Origin: Linum tenue
Lineage: Eukaryota; Streptophyta; Magnoliopsida; Malpighiales; Linaceae
NCBI GenBank assembly: GCA_946122785.1
Contig: CAMGYJ010000008.1
Coordinates: 57,794,963 to 57,858,962 of the forward strand
Length of the DNA stretch: 64,000 nucleotides
Direction of reading: 5' to 3'
Shown: piece by piece, positions 22,253-32,661 of the stretch
How positions within the stretch are numbered: position 1 is the first letter of the stretch
Layout of the letters: every line of letters starts with the position of its first letter
Translations under genes and position numbers: made by a program
The notes under the pieces: generated by a model
The model's database searches: none
What the model was told of the DNA's origin: nothing
The model's input: the letters and a program-made list of their open reading frames with translations, nothing else

Positions 22253-23591
22253 TGATAGACCGATAATTATACATGTTTTCACCCCTATTCTGAAGCCGTT
22301 TGTGATGAGGAATCTCGTATTTTAAGCCGATTTCACGCTAGGTTGTGTGTTTATGTCATATTTCAGGTCCAGGCGTTGGAATCGAGGCGGAGAAACGAGT
22401 TCTGGGTCGAAAGGAGCAAAGTTGGGACGGATAGGGCTAAAGGAGCAAAATACCCGGTCAGGTGGCCAAATACCCGACCGGGTATTCACCACTTTTGGGC
22501 GCCCGAGAAGCAGAGAGGGGCCCGGGCACAGCAGCAAAATCCCCGGTCGGGGATTATGGCGATTGACCGGGGATTCTTCCCTTACGCGAAACGGTGCGCT
22601 GCAGAGATACCCGGTCGAAACCCAAAATACCCGACCGGGTATTTCGACCGGGTATCGCGACCAGGCAGCTGATTTAAGGAGGAAGAAGGCCAACATTGAA
22701 GGGTTCCGAGTTTTTGAGAGAGAAATCGATTCCTAGAGAGAGAAAGCGACGAACCAGAGTTCCCAAGCGCCATAGATCGATCTTCAACACCATTGGAGCC
22801 CGGTTTGAGCTTGGAGAAGTGCGATTAAACGTCCAGGAGCAGGAATCCAACTTCACAGTATGATTTCCGCGTCTGAATCTGCTTTTGCTTCTTTCTCTAT
22901 GGAGTAGTTTCCCCATTCATCTGGGTATGGAGAACCCTAGATTTGTATGCTAGGTCTGATTGTATGAACCCATGTACAGAGTTTGTGAATTGATTATATT
23001 CGATTGAGGTTTGAATGATTGAATGACTTGAATCCTGATCAAATTCCTGTTGTTTCTGCTTTGACCTAGAATGAGAGTATCTGCCTAGGTTGATAGAGTA
23101 CCCTTAATCGAAGGTGGCGAATTGGTGACTTTAGTCGAGGAGCCAATTCGCTATTCTGTACCGAAGTTAATTCGGTAGTGGAGGTTTGGTTCATTAGGGC
23201 CTCAATCTGTTTACTCCGGTGGAGGTTAGTCGCCCGCTAGAGACTCAGATTGAGAGGGTCTGGAGACCTTTAGTCGAGACTTCAGGCTAATTGAGAACCT
23301 TCCGCAGTATAACTTTCATGAAAACTGAACTTGGTAATTACAATCCGACTTAACTGCAGTCTAGGGGGAACCATATCCGGGTGACCTCTCTTGACTTGAC
23401 AACAAACCGTTTACTTGCTTTGTGTTTTGTTCGCTTGAGTTGCACTAAAAGTTCACCGCTAAATAACAAGAATTCACCGAGTAGTCATCACATCTAGGAC
23501 CCGGGTTGACATTAAAACCCGACCCGCTATACTACGCTTTAGGAAGTGGTTATACTTGGCCATTTTCTAGAGTGACAGTAGAAGCGAGTCA
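22253..23591 (+). repeat. 5' LTR of element A
   Basis: It runs from TGATAGACCG to GCGAGTCA, 1339 bp. It contains ATACCCG...CGGGTAT dyads at 22449-22658 and a GATTTAAGG TATA-like box at about 22672, followed by GAGAGAGAAA-rich sequence. The 3' LTR has the same length, with about nine substitutions. Confidence 0.95.
22449..22658. promoter_or_regulatory. ATACCCG dyad array in the LTR of element A
   Basis: Dyads AATACCCGACCGGGTATT (22469-22486), AATCCCCGGTCGGGGATT (22538-22555) and AATACCCGACCGGGTATT (near 22626-22643) are visible with several half-sites. The last is enclosed by a larger pair, GATACCCGGTCGAAA (about 22606) and TTTCGACCGGGTATC (about 22655). The array is repeated in the 3' LTR (36122-36331) and in modified form upstream of each ORF3 copy. 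A binding site or an RNA hairpin are both possible. Confidence 0.65.
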
Positions 23592-23597
23592 AGTTTT

Positions 23598-23615
23598 TGG
23601 CGCCGTTGCCGGGGA
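23598..23615 (+). other. Primer binding site of element A
   Basis: TGGCGCCGTTGCCGGGGA lies six bases after the 5' LTR. Athila and related elements use this site, complementary to the 3' end of tRNA-Asp, to prime minus-strand DNA synthesis. Confidence 0.9.
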
Positions 23616-23738
23616 CGGCTAGGTTGTTGAAGAAAAGTGATTTCTGTTACTTTAGCATTTTCATGTTCGCATTGAGTTTTTGCTTTTCCCGCTTGTGCCT
23701 TCACGGGTTTGCTTTGCTTGATTGTGTGCAGATAGTGC

Positions 23739-26630
23739 ATGACCCGTAGCCAGTCGGGAAGTTTACTGCCGTTGAATCCTGAGATTGAGCGCACCTGCAA
23801 ACAATTTCGGAGACAACAGCAAGCTAGACTGGCTACGGTGGAGCGCCGAGACGGCCAATTGACCAGTGACTCCGAGGACGAGCACGAGATGGAAGGCGAT
23901 CAGAACCCGCCTCCTCAGAACCAGATCCTGGGGAACGACCAACATCCCCAGGGAGCTGGCCACCATCATCATCCACCACCACCGGGTCCCACCTTGGAGT
24001 ACTACTATACTCCACGGATTGCTGACATCCGCCCGGTCATCCTCTATCCACCCATCCCTGCAAACAACTTCGAGATCAAGCCATGCTGGATCCAACTCAT
24101 CACATCCTCTATCCAGTTCCATGGCTTGAAGGATGAGGAAGCCCGGGTACACCTTTCCCGTTTTCTGCAGCTGACGAACGGGTTCAAGCTGAATGGTGTT
24201 CCGGATGATGCAATCCGCCTTCACCTCTTCCCCCATTCTCTGGCGGGGAATGCTAAGAGGTGGTTGGAGACCCAGCCCCCATTGTCCATCACCTCTTGGG
24301 ACGATTTGGCTGACAAGTTCGTGCACCGGTATTATGCGGCATCGAAGACCACGGAGATACAGCGGGAGATCACTCACTTCCGCCAAGAGCCAGATGAGTC
24401 ACTTCGAGATGCATGGGAGCGGTACATGGGATACTTCTGGCAGTGTCCCCACCATGGCTTCAGCGATGCATTCATAGTGGGGAACTTCTACAGCGCCCTC
24501 ACTCCAGACAGCCAGAGGGTTATTGAGTCTCTATGCCCAGGAGGGGATATTCTCACTAAGACTCCACCCGAGCTGAACCAGATGATCAGTACCTTGGCTG
24601 CCCGCGATCATTCTTGGGGACAGAGCAGCAGGGGCAGGACTGCCCGGGACCGGGGTGTGCATGCTATTGAGGCCAGATCTGGGTTAGAGCAGCAAGTGGC
24701 TGAGTTGGTGCAGACATTGAAGCAGCCTAACAGTCTCCTTCCGGGCCGAGGTGTAGCTACGCCTCCAGTAGCTCAGTGTTAGTGGTGTGAGAGCCCGAAT
24801 CACCTGGTGGAGGATTGTCAGTCTATGAGGGAGTCTTCTACTCCCCAAGAGCAGGTGGACTTCATAGCAAATGCTCGGCGCCTGGACCCATACAACAACA
24901 CCTACAATGAGGGATGGCGCCAGCACCCCAACTTTGCCTGGAGCGGCAACACCAACAAACCACCTGGTTTCCCAGCACCAGCCGGTGGTTTCTAGCAGAG
25001 GCAGCCCTTCCAGGCTAGGCAGGGGCCACCACCACAGCAGCAGCCCTACCAGCCTAGGCAAGGGCAGCCATTCCAGCAGCCCCAGCGCCAGTTTGCTCAG
25101 CCTCCAGCAGCCGCAGCTCCAGATCCTCAGATATCTGATCTGAAGAATATTTTGCAGGCTTTCATGACCACCAGTCAGGCGAACTTCACGTGGATGGATC
25201 AGAACATCGCCTCACTGGAGGCAGGCCAGAGGAACCAAGGTGCCATTCTGCAGGATCTCCAGAACCAGATTGGGAGCCTAGCTCGCCAGAACACTACCAT
25301 GGCACCGGGGACTCTGCCTGCCACCACCATCCCCAATCCACGGGACCCGCATGAGACTGCACACGCCATCACCACCAGGAGTGGCAAGACTACATCTGCT
25401 GCTCCTGCCCAGCCCAGGCGAGACGACCCACTACCTGCTTCAACACCTCCAGGTGATACTGCAGAGGTGGGGGAAGGCAGCACAACACCTGCTCCAAAGC
25501 CGCAACCTGTGGTTAAGGAGCATACACCCCAGCTGCCCTTCCCCACTCGACTCCATAGAGACAGGCTGGAGACAGAGTTTGCCAAGTTCATGGCAATGTT
25601 GAAGCAGGTCAACATCAGCATGCCGTTCATGGAGGCACTGTCGAAGATGCCCAAGTATGCCAAGTTCATGAAAGACCTCCTCACCAACAAGAAGAAACTT
25701 GGGGATCTTTCGACAGTGATGCTCAGCGAGGAGTGTTCTGCCATCCTGCAGAACAAGCTGCCAGAGAAGCGCAAAGACCCAGGGAGTTTCACTATCCCTC
25801 TTGTTATTGGTAGCATGCATGTAGGAAAGTCCTTGGCGGACCTAGGCGCTAGTATTAACGTCATGCCCTATAAACTGTTTAAGAAGCTAGACCTAGGTGA
25901 ACCTAGAGCTACTAGGATGAGCATTCAGTTAGCTGATCGTTCTATCGTACATCCTAGGGGTATCATTGAGGACTTGCTTGTTAATGTTGGCACATTCACA
26001 TATCCTGTTGATTTTGTTATTTTGGATATAAATGAGGATGTGGATGTGCCTTTGATTTTGGGTAGACCATTTCTCGCCACCGCCAAGGCGCTTATTGATG
26101 TGCATAGTGGTAAATTGATTCTGCGTGCCGGTGATGAACAGGCTACTTTTTCTGTGTCTGACAATGGGAAACATTCTCATTTGCATGATGACATAGACTA
26201 CTGTGATGTGCTTGCCGATTTTGAGACCGCACTCGCCATCACGAGTGCGGGTACTGATGATGCTCTTGAGCGTTGTATTTTGCTAGGTGAGCAGGCATTG
26301 CAGGAGCCGCAGCTGGCGGAGCAGTTGGCCGCATTGGAGAGTGGCCCCTTCTTGGAGGGCGACAGGCTGTTTAAACCGATCTTATCCTCCACCCGCATCA
26401 CCACTTCTTTGGAGGAACCACCAGAGCTGGAGCTTAAGCCCCTCCCTCCTCATTTGGAGTATGCATTTCTCCGGGAGGGGAATAAGCTGCCAGTTATCAT
26501 CAGCTCGACCCTCACACCCGAGCAGAAGACCAGACTGGTGGCCTTGCTGAAGCAGTACGAGCGAGCTTTGGCATGGAAGATCACAGATATCCGGGGGATC
26601 AGCTGCTGGAGGATGAGATGCGGCCAGTGA
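23739..26630 (+). pseudogene. gag-protease of element A
   Basis: The ATG at 23739 is chosen because MTRSQSGSLLPL starts the same protein in element E and lies just after a TGTGTGCAG acceptor-like site. Residues about 95-300 are the retrotransposon gag core (LKDEEARVHLSRFLQLTNGF, AKRWLETQPPLSI, LADKFVHRYY). A zinc knuckle (C-X2-C-X4-H-X4-C) follows near residue 347, but its second position is TAG (24780-24782) where E has CAG. A second TAG (24993-24995) also replaces CAG. The aspartic protease (DLGASINVMPYKLF at about 25839, ILGRPFLATAKALIDV near 26060) is complete and in the gag frame. The frame runs into the start of the RT region and is lost near 26600 by a deletion. Gag assembles the particle; protease matures it. 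Confidence 0.9.
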
Positions 26631-29303
26631 GACAGCCGCAGAGGCGATTGACGCCGAACCTGGAGGCTGTGGTTCGGGCAGAGATCGTGAAGCTGATGGA
26701 CGGGGGGATCATTTTCGCCATTTCTGACAGCGAGTGGGTCAGTCCCACCCTGGTGGTGCCCAAAAAGGGTGGGATGACCGTGGTGCCTAACGAGAAGAAC
26801 GAGCTCATCCCGATGCGCACGGTGACTGGGTACCGTGTCTGCATCGACTATCGGCGTCTCAACGACGCTACTCGGAAGGACCATTTCCCGCTGCCGTTCA
26901 TTGATCAGATGCTGGAGAGATTGGCGGGGCACGAGTTCTATTGCTTCCTGGATGGGATGTCCGGGTACTTTCAGATCCCTATTGCACCGGAGGACCAGGC
27001 GAAGACCACTTTCACCTGCCCCTTCGGCACATTTGCTTACCGGAGGATTCCATTCGGGCTATGCAACGCCCCAGCCACTTTTCAGAGATGCATGCTCGCC
27101 ATCTTTGACTGTCTGGTCGGCGAGATCATGGAGGTGTTTATGGACGATTTCTCGGTTTATGGAGACTCCTTCTCTCACTGTCTCCATAACCTGGAACTTG
27201 TTCTTAAACGGTGTGAAGAAACGAACCTGGCACTGAGTTGGGAGAAGTGTCACTTCATGGTTCGAGAAGGAATAGTTCTTGGGCATAAGATCTCCAAGAT
27301 GGGGATCGAGGTAGACAGAGCAAAGATCGAGACTATCAGCAAGCTGCCTCCTCCTACATCTGTAAAGGGGATCCGGAGTTTTCTTGGCCATGCAGGTTTC
27401 TATAGGCGGTTCATCAAGGACTTCTCGAAGATCGCCCTGCCCCTAACTAAGCTTCTGGAGAAGGATGCCCCCTTCCAGTTCACTGATGCTTGCACAGCGG
27501 CGTTCACCGCCCTTGAAGGAGAAGCTCACCCATGCTCCTATCATGGTTGTTCCTGATTGGTCCCTACCATTTGAGCTGATGTGCGACGCCAGTGACTTTG
27601 CTGTTGGAGCTGTTTTGGGGCAGCGGCGAGATCAACACTTCCGACCTATCTACTACGCCTCGAAGACTCTGAATGATGCCCAGGAGAACTACACCACCAC
27701 AGAGAAGGAGCTGCTTGCGGTGGTGTTTGCCTTTGATAAGTTTCGCCCCTATCTGGTCTTGTCCCGTGTGACCGTGTACACAGATCACTCCGCGATTAGA
27801 TACCTGATGAGCAAGGCCGATGCCAAGCCTCGGCTCATACGATGGATCTTACTGCTGCAGGAGTTCGATATTGAGATCCGGGACAAGAAGGGAGCAGAAA
27901 ATGTTGCAGCTGATCACCTCTTCCGGTTGGACGCACCCCCTGCGGACAACCTCGTGGAGGAGATTGATGACTCCTTCCCAGACGAGAGGTTGATGATGAT
28001 GTGCTTGGTGGAGAGTGTCACCCCCTGGTACTCCGATTTTGTGAACTATTTGGTGGGCCAGCAGCTGCCCAAGGGGATGGCAACTCACGCCAAGAGGAAA
28101 TTTTTCTCCGATCTGAAGTACTACTTCTGGGATGACCCGCATCTTTTTCGGATCGGAGCCGACGGGATCATCCGTCGTTGTGTTATGGAGAGTGAGATGG
28201 AGGGCATTCTATCTCACTGTCATGAGGGACCTACTGGCGGTCATCACGGAGGAAACCGCACAGCGAGGAAGGTACTCCAGTCGGGCTTTTACTGGCCCAC
28301 GCTCTTCAAGGATGCAGACGCCTTCGCACGCAGGTGCGATCGATGCCAGCGGTCAGGTAACATCTCTGCCCGTGATGAGATGCCCCAGAATGTGTTTATA
28401 ACTTGTGAGATTTTTTATGTCTGGGGTATCGACTTCATGCGCCCCTTCCCTCCATCCTTTGGTAACACCTATATCCTGGTTGCTGTTGACTATGTCTCTA
28501 GGTGGGCTGAGGCGCAAGCTTTGCCCACCAATGATGCTAGACGTGTTTGTGGTTTTTTGAAACAGCTCTTCTCCCGGTTCGGGACACCTAGAGCCATCAT
28601 AAGCGATAGAGGCACCCATTTCCAGGGCCAATTTGATAAACTACTGTCTCGCTATGGTGTGACTCACAAGGTGTCTGTGGCCTATCATCCCCAGACCAGT
28701 GGCCAGGCCGAACTGACGAACCGGGAGCTCAAGCGGATCCTGGAGAAAACGGTGGATCAGTCCCGCAAAGATTGGTCCACCAAGCTCGATGATGCTCTGT
28801 GGGCGTATCGCACTGCCTACAAGACGCCCATTGGTACTTCACCGTACCGGCTGGTCTATAGAAAGGCATGCCATTTTCCCGTGGAGCTAGAGCACAAGGC
28901 CTTCTGGGCCCTTAAGCTGCTCAACTTGGATGTTCATGTTGCAGGTGTTGAGCGAAAAATGCAGATGTTGGAGCTGGAGGAGTGGCGCTACCACGCCTAT
29001 GAGAACACCCGGCTGTACAAGGAGCGCACTAAGCGCCTGCACGATGCCCGGTTGCGGGGTCCGAAGGAGTTCCAGGTTGGTGATCGAGTTCTCCTCTATA
29101 ACTCTCGCCTGAAGCTCTTTCCCGGAAAACTTCGCTCCCGGTGGTCTGGACCGTTCACGGTCACCCAGGTGTTCCCGTATGGCACTATCGAAATTGCCAA
29201 ACCGCAGACTGAGCCGTTTAAAGTGAATGGCCATCGTCTCAAACTCTACTTGGGAGACGAGGTCGAACGTGCGGAGTTGGTGGTGGAACTCGCGGACCCT
29301 TAG
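26601..29303 (+). pseudogene. pol of element A: reverse transcriptase, RNase H, integrase
   Basis: The reading frame resumes at about 26601 with LLEDEMRPVRQPQRRL. RT motifs follow in order: YRVCIDYRRLN, YCFLDGMSGYFQI and the catalytic FMDDFSVYG (about 27137). A one-base shift near 27516 moves to the frame that holds RNase H ([37 protein letters not shown]). Integrase comes next, with an HHCC finger ([11 protein letters not shown]...CDRCQRSG, about 28215-28360) and the DDE residues in [17 protein letters not shown] and [13 protein letters not shown]. The C-terminal tail contains GHRLKLYLG, a piece also kept in pol-less E and C. The stop is at 29301-29303. This would copy the RNA and insert the DNA, but the two frame breaks prevent one continuous product. 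Confidence 0.92.
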
Positions 29304-29453
29304 TTCCGCCATGGGCGTCCAGCTAAAAGACGGTAAAGAAGCGCTTGTGGGGAGGCAACCCCACCACGGTTTGCATTTTCTTTTCCCTTTTTCTGAGTTT
29401 TGGTGTCGTGTCGAGTCAGTTGCATGTCTGTATTGAAGTTCGGTCGTCGTTGA

Positions 29454-29766
29454 TACCCGGGTATTTTCGGCTCACGCCCGGGGCGCCCTCTGTTTCTCGG
29501 GGGGGGGGGGGGGGGGGGAAAGTGAAATACCCGACCCCGTCCCAAAAATACCCGACCGGGTATTTTTGGTTCGCGGCCGGGTATTCCCCCTACCCTGAAC
29601 GCCGCGTTTAATGATAATACCCGACCCTGATTCAAAAATACCCGGCCGGGTATTTTTGACTCGAGGCCGGGTATATTCTTCCTTGTGGAACGCAACGTTT
29701 GTGAAAACCCGGTCGAAGACTCCTAAATACCCGACCGGGTATTCCTGAGTCCCGACCGGGTATTTT
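29454..29766. promoter_or_regulatory. ATACCCG dyad array upstream of ORF3 copy 1
   Basis: Dyads ATACCCGACCGGGTAT and ATACCCGGCCGGGTAT recur here with half-sites such as CGACCGGGTATTTTT. The array ends next to the TATA box at 29770. It also holds a G run of about 19-20 bases (near 29499-29518). The arms are those of the LTR array of the same element. Confidence 0.65.
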
Positions 29767-29769
29767 TCC

Positions 29770-29778
29770 TATTTAAAG
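29770..29778 (+). promoter_or_regulatory. TATA-like box upstream of ORF3 copy 1
   Basis: TATTTAAAG is followed about 25 bases later by a CTCTCTCTACC pyrimidine stretch. Element E has the stronger TATATAAAG at the same place and copy 2 has this box at 31952-31960. The surroundings (dyad array upstream, transcribed-looking leader downstream) support an internal promoter. Confidence 0.5.
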
Positions 29779-29867
29779 GAAACCCCCGGCCAGATTCTCT
29801 CTCTACCCTCATTTTTTCCAAATCTTCCCTCTCTCTACTCTCAAACACTCTCCCCTCTCTCCTCTTA

Positions 29868-30050
29868 GGGCCGCCGCCGGCAGCCATTCTAAGCCGCCGG
29901 CCGCCGCGCCGCCGGCCGCCGCGCCGCCGCCGCCGCACCGCCGCCGGCCGCCCTCCGCCGCCGCCGCCGGTCGCCGGACGTTTTCTGGCGATTCGCCGGC
30001 CATTTTCCGGCGAGTCTCCGGGGCGATTTTTTTTCCGGCCCCCTCGCGTC
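29868..30050 (+). repeat. GCC-rich leader of ORF3 copy 1
   Basis: A run of GCC/CCG units of extreme GC content is followed by CGCCGG/TTCCGGCGA words. The equivalent stretch is at 32050-32270 (copy 2) and 46500-46640 (element E), with differing unit numbers. It lies between the TATA box and the donor site, so it would be 5' untranslated sequence. Confidence 0.8.
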
Positions 30051-30099
30051 CCCTCACCCCCTCTTCGAGTCCTAGCTACGGTCCTCCTTGTGTTTCCAG

Positions 30100-30425
30100 G
30101 TGTGTTTCCTGTTCATTTCTAGTTTATGGAAAATCGGACTGTAGATTCTAGGCCCGAGAACTGTGTTTGCCTGACTGATTTAGAGTAGGGTGAGGGACGA
30201 CTTGAGTTTGCATGGTTGTATATGTGGTTGATGTGCTGCTCGGGTGCTTGATGTGGTTTATTTTGTGATTCTGCCTTGAATTCCGGTTGAGTTGCTTGCA
30301 ATTCAACCGGCTGTGCTTAAATTGTTAGCCTAGGTGAGCTTAAGTGTGGGGGAAGTGCTGACCCCATACCGTTGGTCCTGACGTTGTATTTTCTTGGCTC
30401 CACCTTTGGTTTGTTGTTTGTGCAG
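30100..30425 (+). promoter_or_regulatory. Putative leader intron before ORF3 copy 1
   Basis: A TTTCCAG|GTGTGT donor and a TTGTTGTTTGTGCAG acceptor define a 326-base interval that ends four bases before the ORF3 ATG. Copy 2 has the same at 32332-32657 (326 bases) and element E at 46089-46413 (325 bases). It contains the polypurine-like TTAAGTGTGGGGGAAG (30340-30355). Confidence 0.55.
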
Positions 30426-30429
30426 GATC

Positions 30430-31707
30430 ATGTCCCTCGATCATGCCTTTGTGCAGGGCTTGAGCCTGCACCGGGAGTACGCGGACCAGTTCCGCAAGGT
30501 GATCCTGGGGACGCTGGAGAAACACCACCACCTCGAGTGGGCAGTGTTCGAGCAGCTCCACTGCCTGCAGGAGCTCAGCACCGCCATCAGCCACCCCGAT
30601 TGGCGGACACTTCTTGCCATTGACGAGCCCACCTACACGGAGCTGGTGTGGGAGTTCTACACCACGTTCGAGTACGACAAGAAGAAGCCTCGGGACGCCC
30701 ATGCAGTGAAGTTCCGGTTGGGTGGCCGTCCCCGACAGCTGACCATTGACGGGTTGGCCTCAGCATTGGGGATCGAGTACAACCCGTTCGATGGCCACAC
30801 GGTCGAGCTCCCGAACCCGCCCGACTGGCACCAGGATCATTTCTACAGAAATGTCGTCAGGCTCGCCTATCGGGATGACTTCTTCGTGGCTGGCCAGACC
30901 TACGTCAGCACACTCAGGCCGGAGTGGCACATTCTGAACCTGCTCATCACCCGCTCCATCGTCCCCAACGCCACCGGCTCGCACAAGGTCCCGAAGCGGG
31001 TCCTGTACGCCATTACCTGTATGGGGGATCCGGAGGACATGCTCCACTTGGGATCTTTCGTGGCCACCACATTCTCCCGAGTCCGCGGGAATCCTACCCA
31101 CCTTTTCTGTGGTCCTCTGATCACCCGATTGGCCCGCCACTTCGGGATCAGCTTCGAGGGGCTTCACGATGCGACCGAGCAGGGCGGCTCCGCACCCCTC
31201 AGCCGGGACGTGCTCCACAGTGCACGCCTCCTGGCCACTGACGACATCCGCACCTTGGTGGATGGGCTCTCTATGCCCCCCGAGGAGGTTGTGGATCTTG
31301 ATGAGGACGAGGAGGATGATGACTACGTAGGCGAGGAGGTCGATGAGGACGCCGATGATGATGATGACGGCGCCATGGATGCCGATGAGCCGGAGCCCCC
31401 GCTCTCCCCTCCTGGGGACCTTCAGCCTCGACGGAGACCGGAGAGAGGCGAGTCCTCCTCTGGTCCTTCCGTCGATGGACTTCTTCACGGAGCAGTTCCA
31501 GCAGATGGGGCTCCAGTTCCAGCAGCTGCCTCGATTTGGTGTTTTCGTGCAGGAGAGGTTGAAAATTTGGGAAAAAATGATTTTTTGGCCGAAAAGAGGG
31601 AAATACTCGGTCGTGGGCCAAAATACCCGACCGCGTATTTTCGGCTCACGCCCGGGGCACCCTCTGTTTCTCGCGGGGGGGGGGGGGGGGGGGGGGGGGG
31701 AAAGTGA
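30430..31707 (+). pseudogene. ORF3 copy 1 of element A, truncated by the duplication junction
   Basis: It starts MSLDHAFVQGLSLHREY and follows copy 2 closely through the acidic region (DEDEEDDDYVGEEVDEDADD). The frame changes before the junction: a short sequence present in copy 2 (Ser-Gly-Pro, near 31470) is altered and the glutamine-rich part is read differently. After about 31529 the frame continues into leader sequence until a stop at 31705-31707. The C-terminal coiled-coil part is therefore missing. The product, if made, would be a truncated form of ORF3. Confidence 0.85.
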
Positions 31708-31950
31708 AATACCCGACCCCGTCCCAAAAATACCCGACCGGGTATTTTTGGTTCGCGGCCGGGTATTCCCCCAATCCTGAACGCCGCGTTTAATGATAAT
31801 ACCCGACCCTGATTCAAAAATACCCGGCCGGGTATGTTTGACTCGAGGCCGGGTATGTTCTTCCCTGTGGAACGCAGCGTTTGTGAAAACCCGGTCGAAG
31901 ACGCCTAAATACCCGACCGGGTATTCCTGAGTCCCGACCGGGTATTTTTC
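31600..31950. promoter_or_regulatory. ATACCCG dyad array upstream of ORF3 copy 2
   Basis: Same type of array as at 29454-29766, with the TATA-like TATTTAAAG at 31952-31960. It retains the part deleted from copy 1. The G run here is longer (about 31674-31700). GCC-rich leader sequence follows at about 32050-32270. Confidence 0.65.
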
Positions 31951-32331
31951 CTATTTAAAGGAAACCCCCGGCCATTTTCTCTCTCTACCCTCATTTTTTC
32001 CAAATCTTCCCTCTCTCTACTCTCAAACACTCTCCCCTCTCTCCTCTTAGGGCCGCCGCCGGCAGCCATTCTAAGCCGCCGGCCGCCGCGCCGCCGCCGC
32101 CGGCCACCCTCCACCGCCGCCGCGCCACCGCCCGCCGGCCGCCCTCCGCCGCCGCGCCGGTCGCCACCGGCCGCCCTCTGCCGCCGCCACCGGTCGCCGG
32201 ACGTTTTCCGGCGACTTTCCGGCGATTCGCCGGCCATTTTCCGGCGAGTCTCCGGGGCGATTTTTTTCGGCCCCCTCGCGTCCCCTCACCCCCTCTTCGA
32301 GTCCTAGCTACGGTCCTCCTTGTGTTTCCAG

Positions 32332-32657
32332 GTGTGTTTCCTGTTCATTTCTAGTTTATGGAGAATCGGACTGTAGATTCTAGGACCGAGAACTGTGTTT
32401 GCCTGACTGATTTAGAGTAGGGTGAGGGACGACTTGAGTTTGCATGGTTGTATATGTGGTTGATGTGCTGCCCGGGCGCTTGATGTGGTTTATTTTGTGA
32501 TTCTGCCTTGAATTCCGGTTGAGTTGCTTGCAATTCAACCGCCTGTGCTTAAATTGTTAGCCTAGGTGAGCTTAAGTGTGGGGGAAGTGCTGACCCCATA
32601 CCGTTGGTCCTGACATTGTATTTTCTTGGCTCCACCTTTGGTTTGTTGTTTGTGCAG
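32332..32657 (+). promoter_or_regulatory. Putative leader intron before ORF3 copy 2
   Basis: Donor TTTCCAG|GTGTGT and acceptor TTTGTGCAG flank 326 bases that include TTAAGTGTGGGGGAAG (32573-32588). The ATG of ORF3 follows after four bases. Confidence 0.55.
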
Positions 32658-32661
32658 GATC

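Larger units (their letters stand above)
29454..31529 (+). repeat. First copy of a 2.2-kb tandem duplication (ORF3 unit)
   Basis: The ORF3 leader and most of ORF3 occur twice, with ORF3 starts offset by 2232 bases (30430 and 32662). Copy 1 ends inside ORF3 at about 31529, where CAGTTCCAGCAGCT passes directly into GCCTCGATTTGGTGTTTTCG, the sequence found downstream of pol in element E. Copy 1 also lost about 120 bases near 29450, between GTTGAT and ACCCGGGTATT. The copies are nearly identical, so the duplication is young. Confidence 0.9.

Noticed and set aside
22448..22660. CRISPR-like array suggested by the repeated ATACCCG motif
   Set aside because: This is plant DNA; repeats are short, irregularly spaced and palindromic, with no unique spacers of constant length.
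24780..24782. Retroviral-type programmed TAG readthrough between gag and protease of element A
   Set aside because: Element E has CAG there and a second CAG to TAG change follows downstream; methylation decay explains both more simply. It is kept as an open alternative in the findings.
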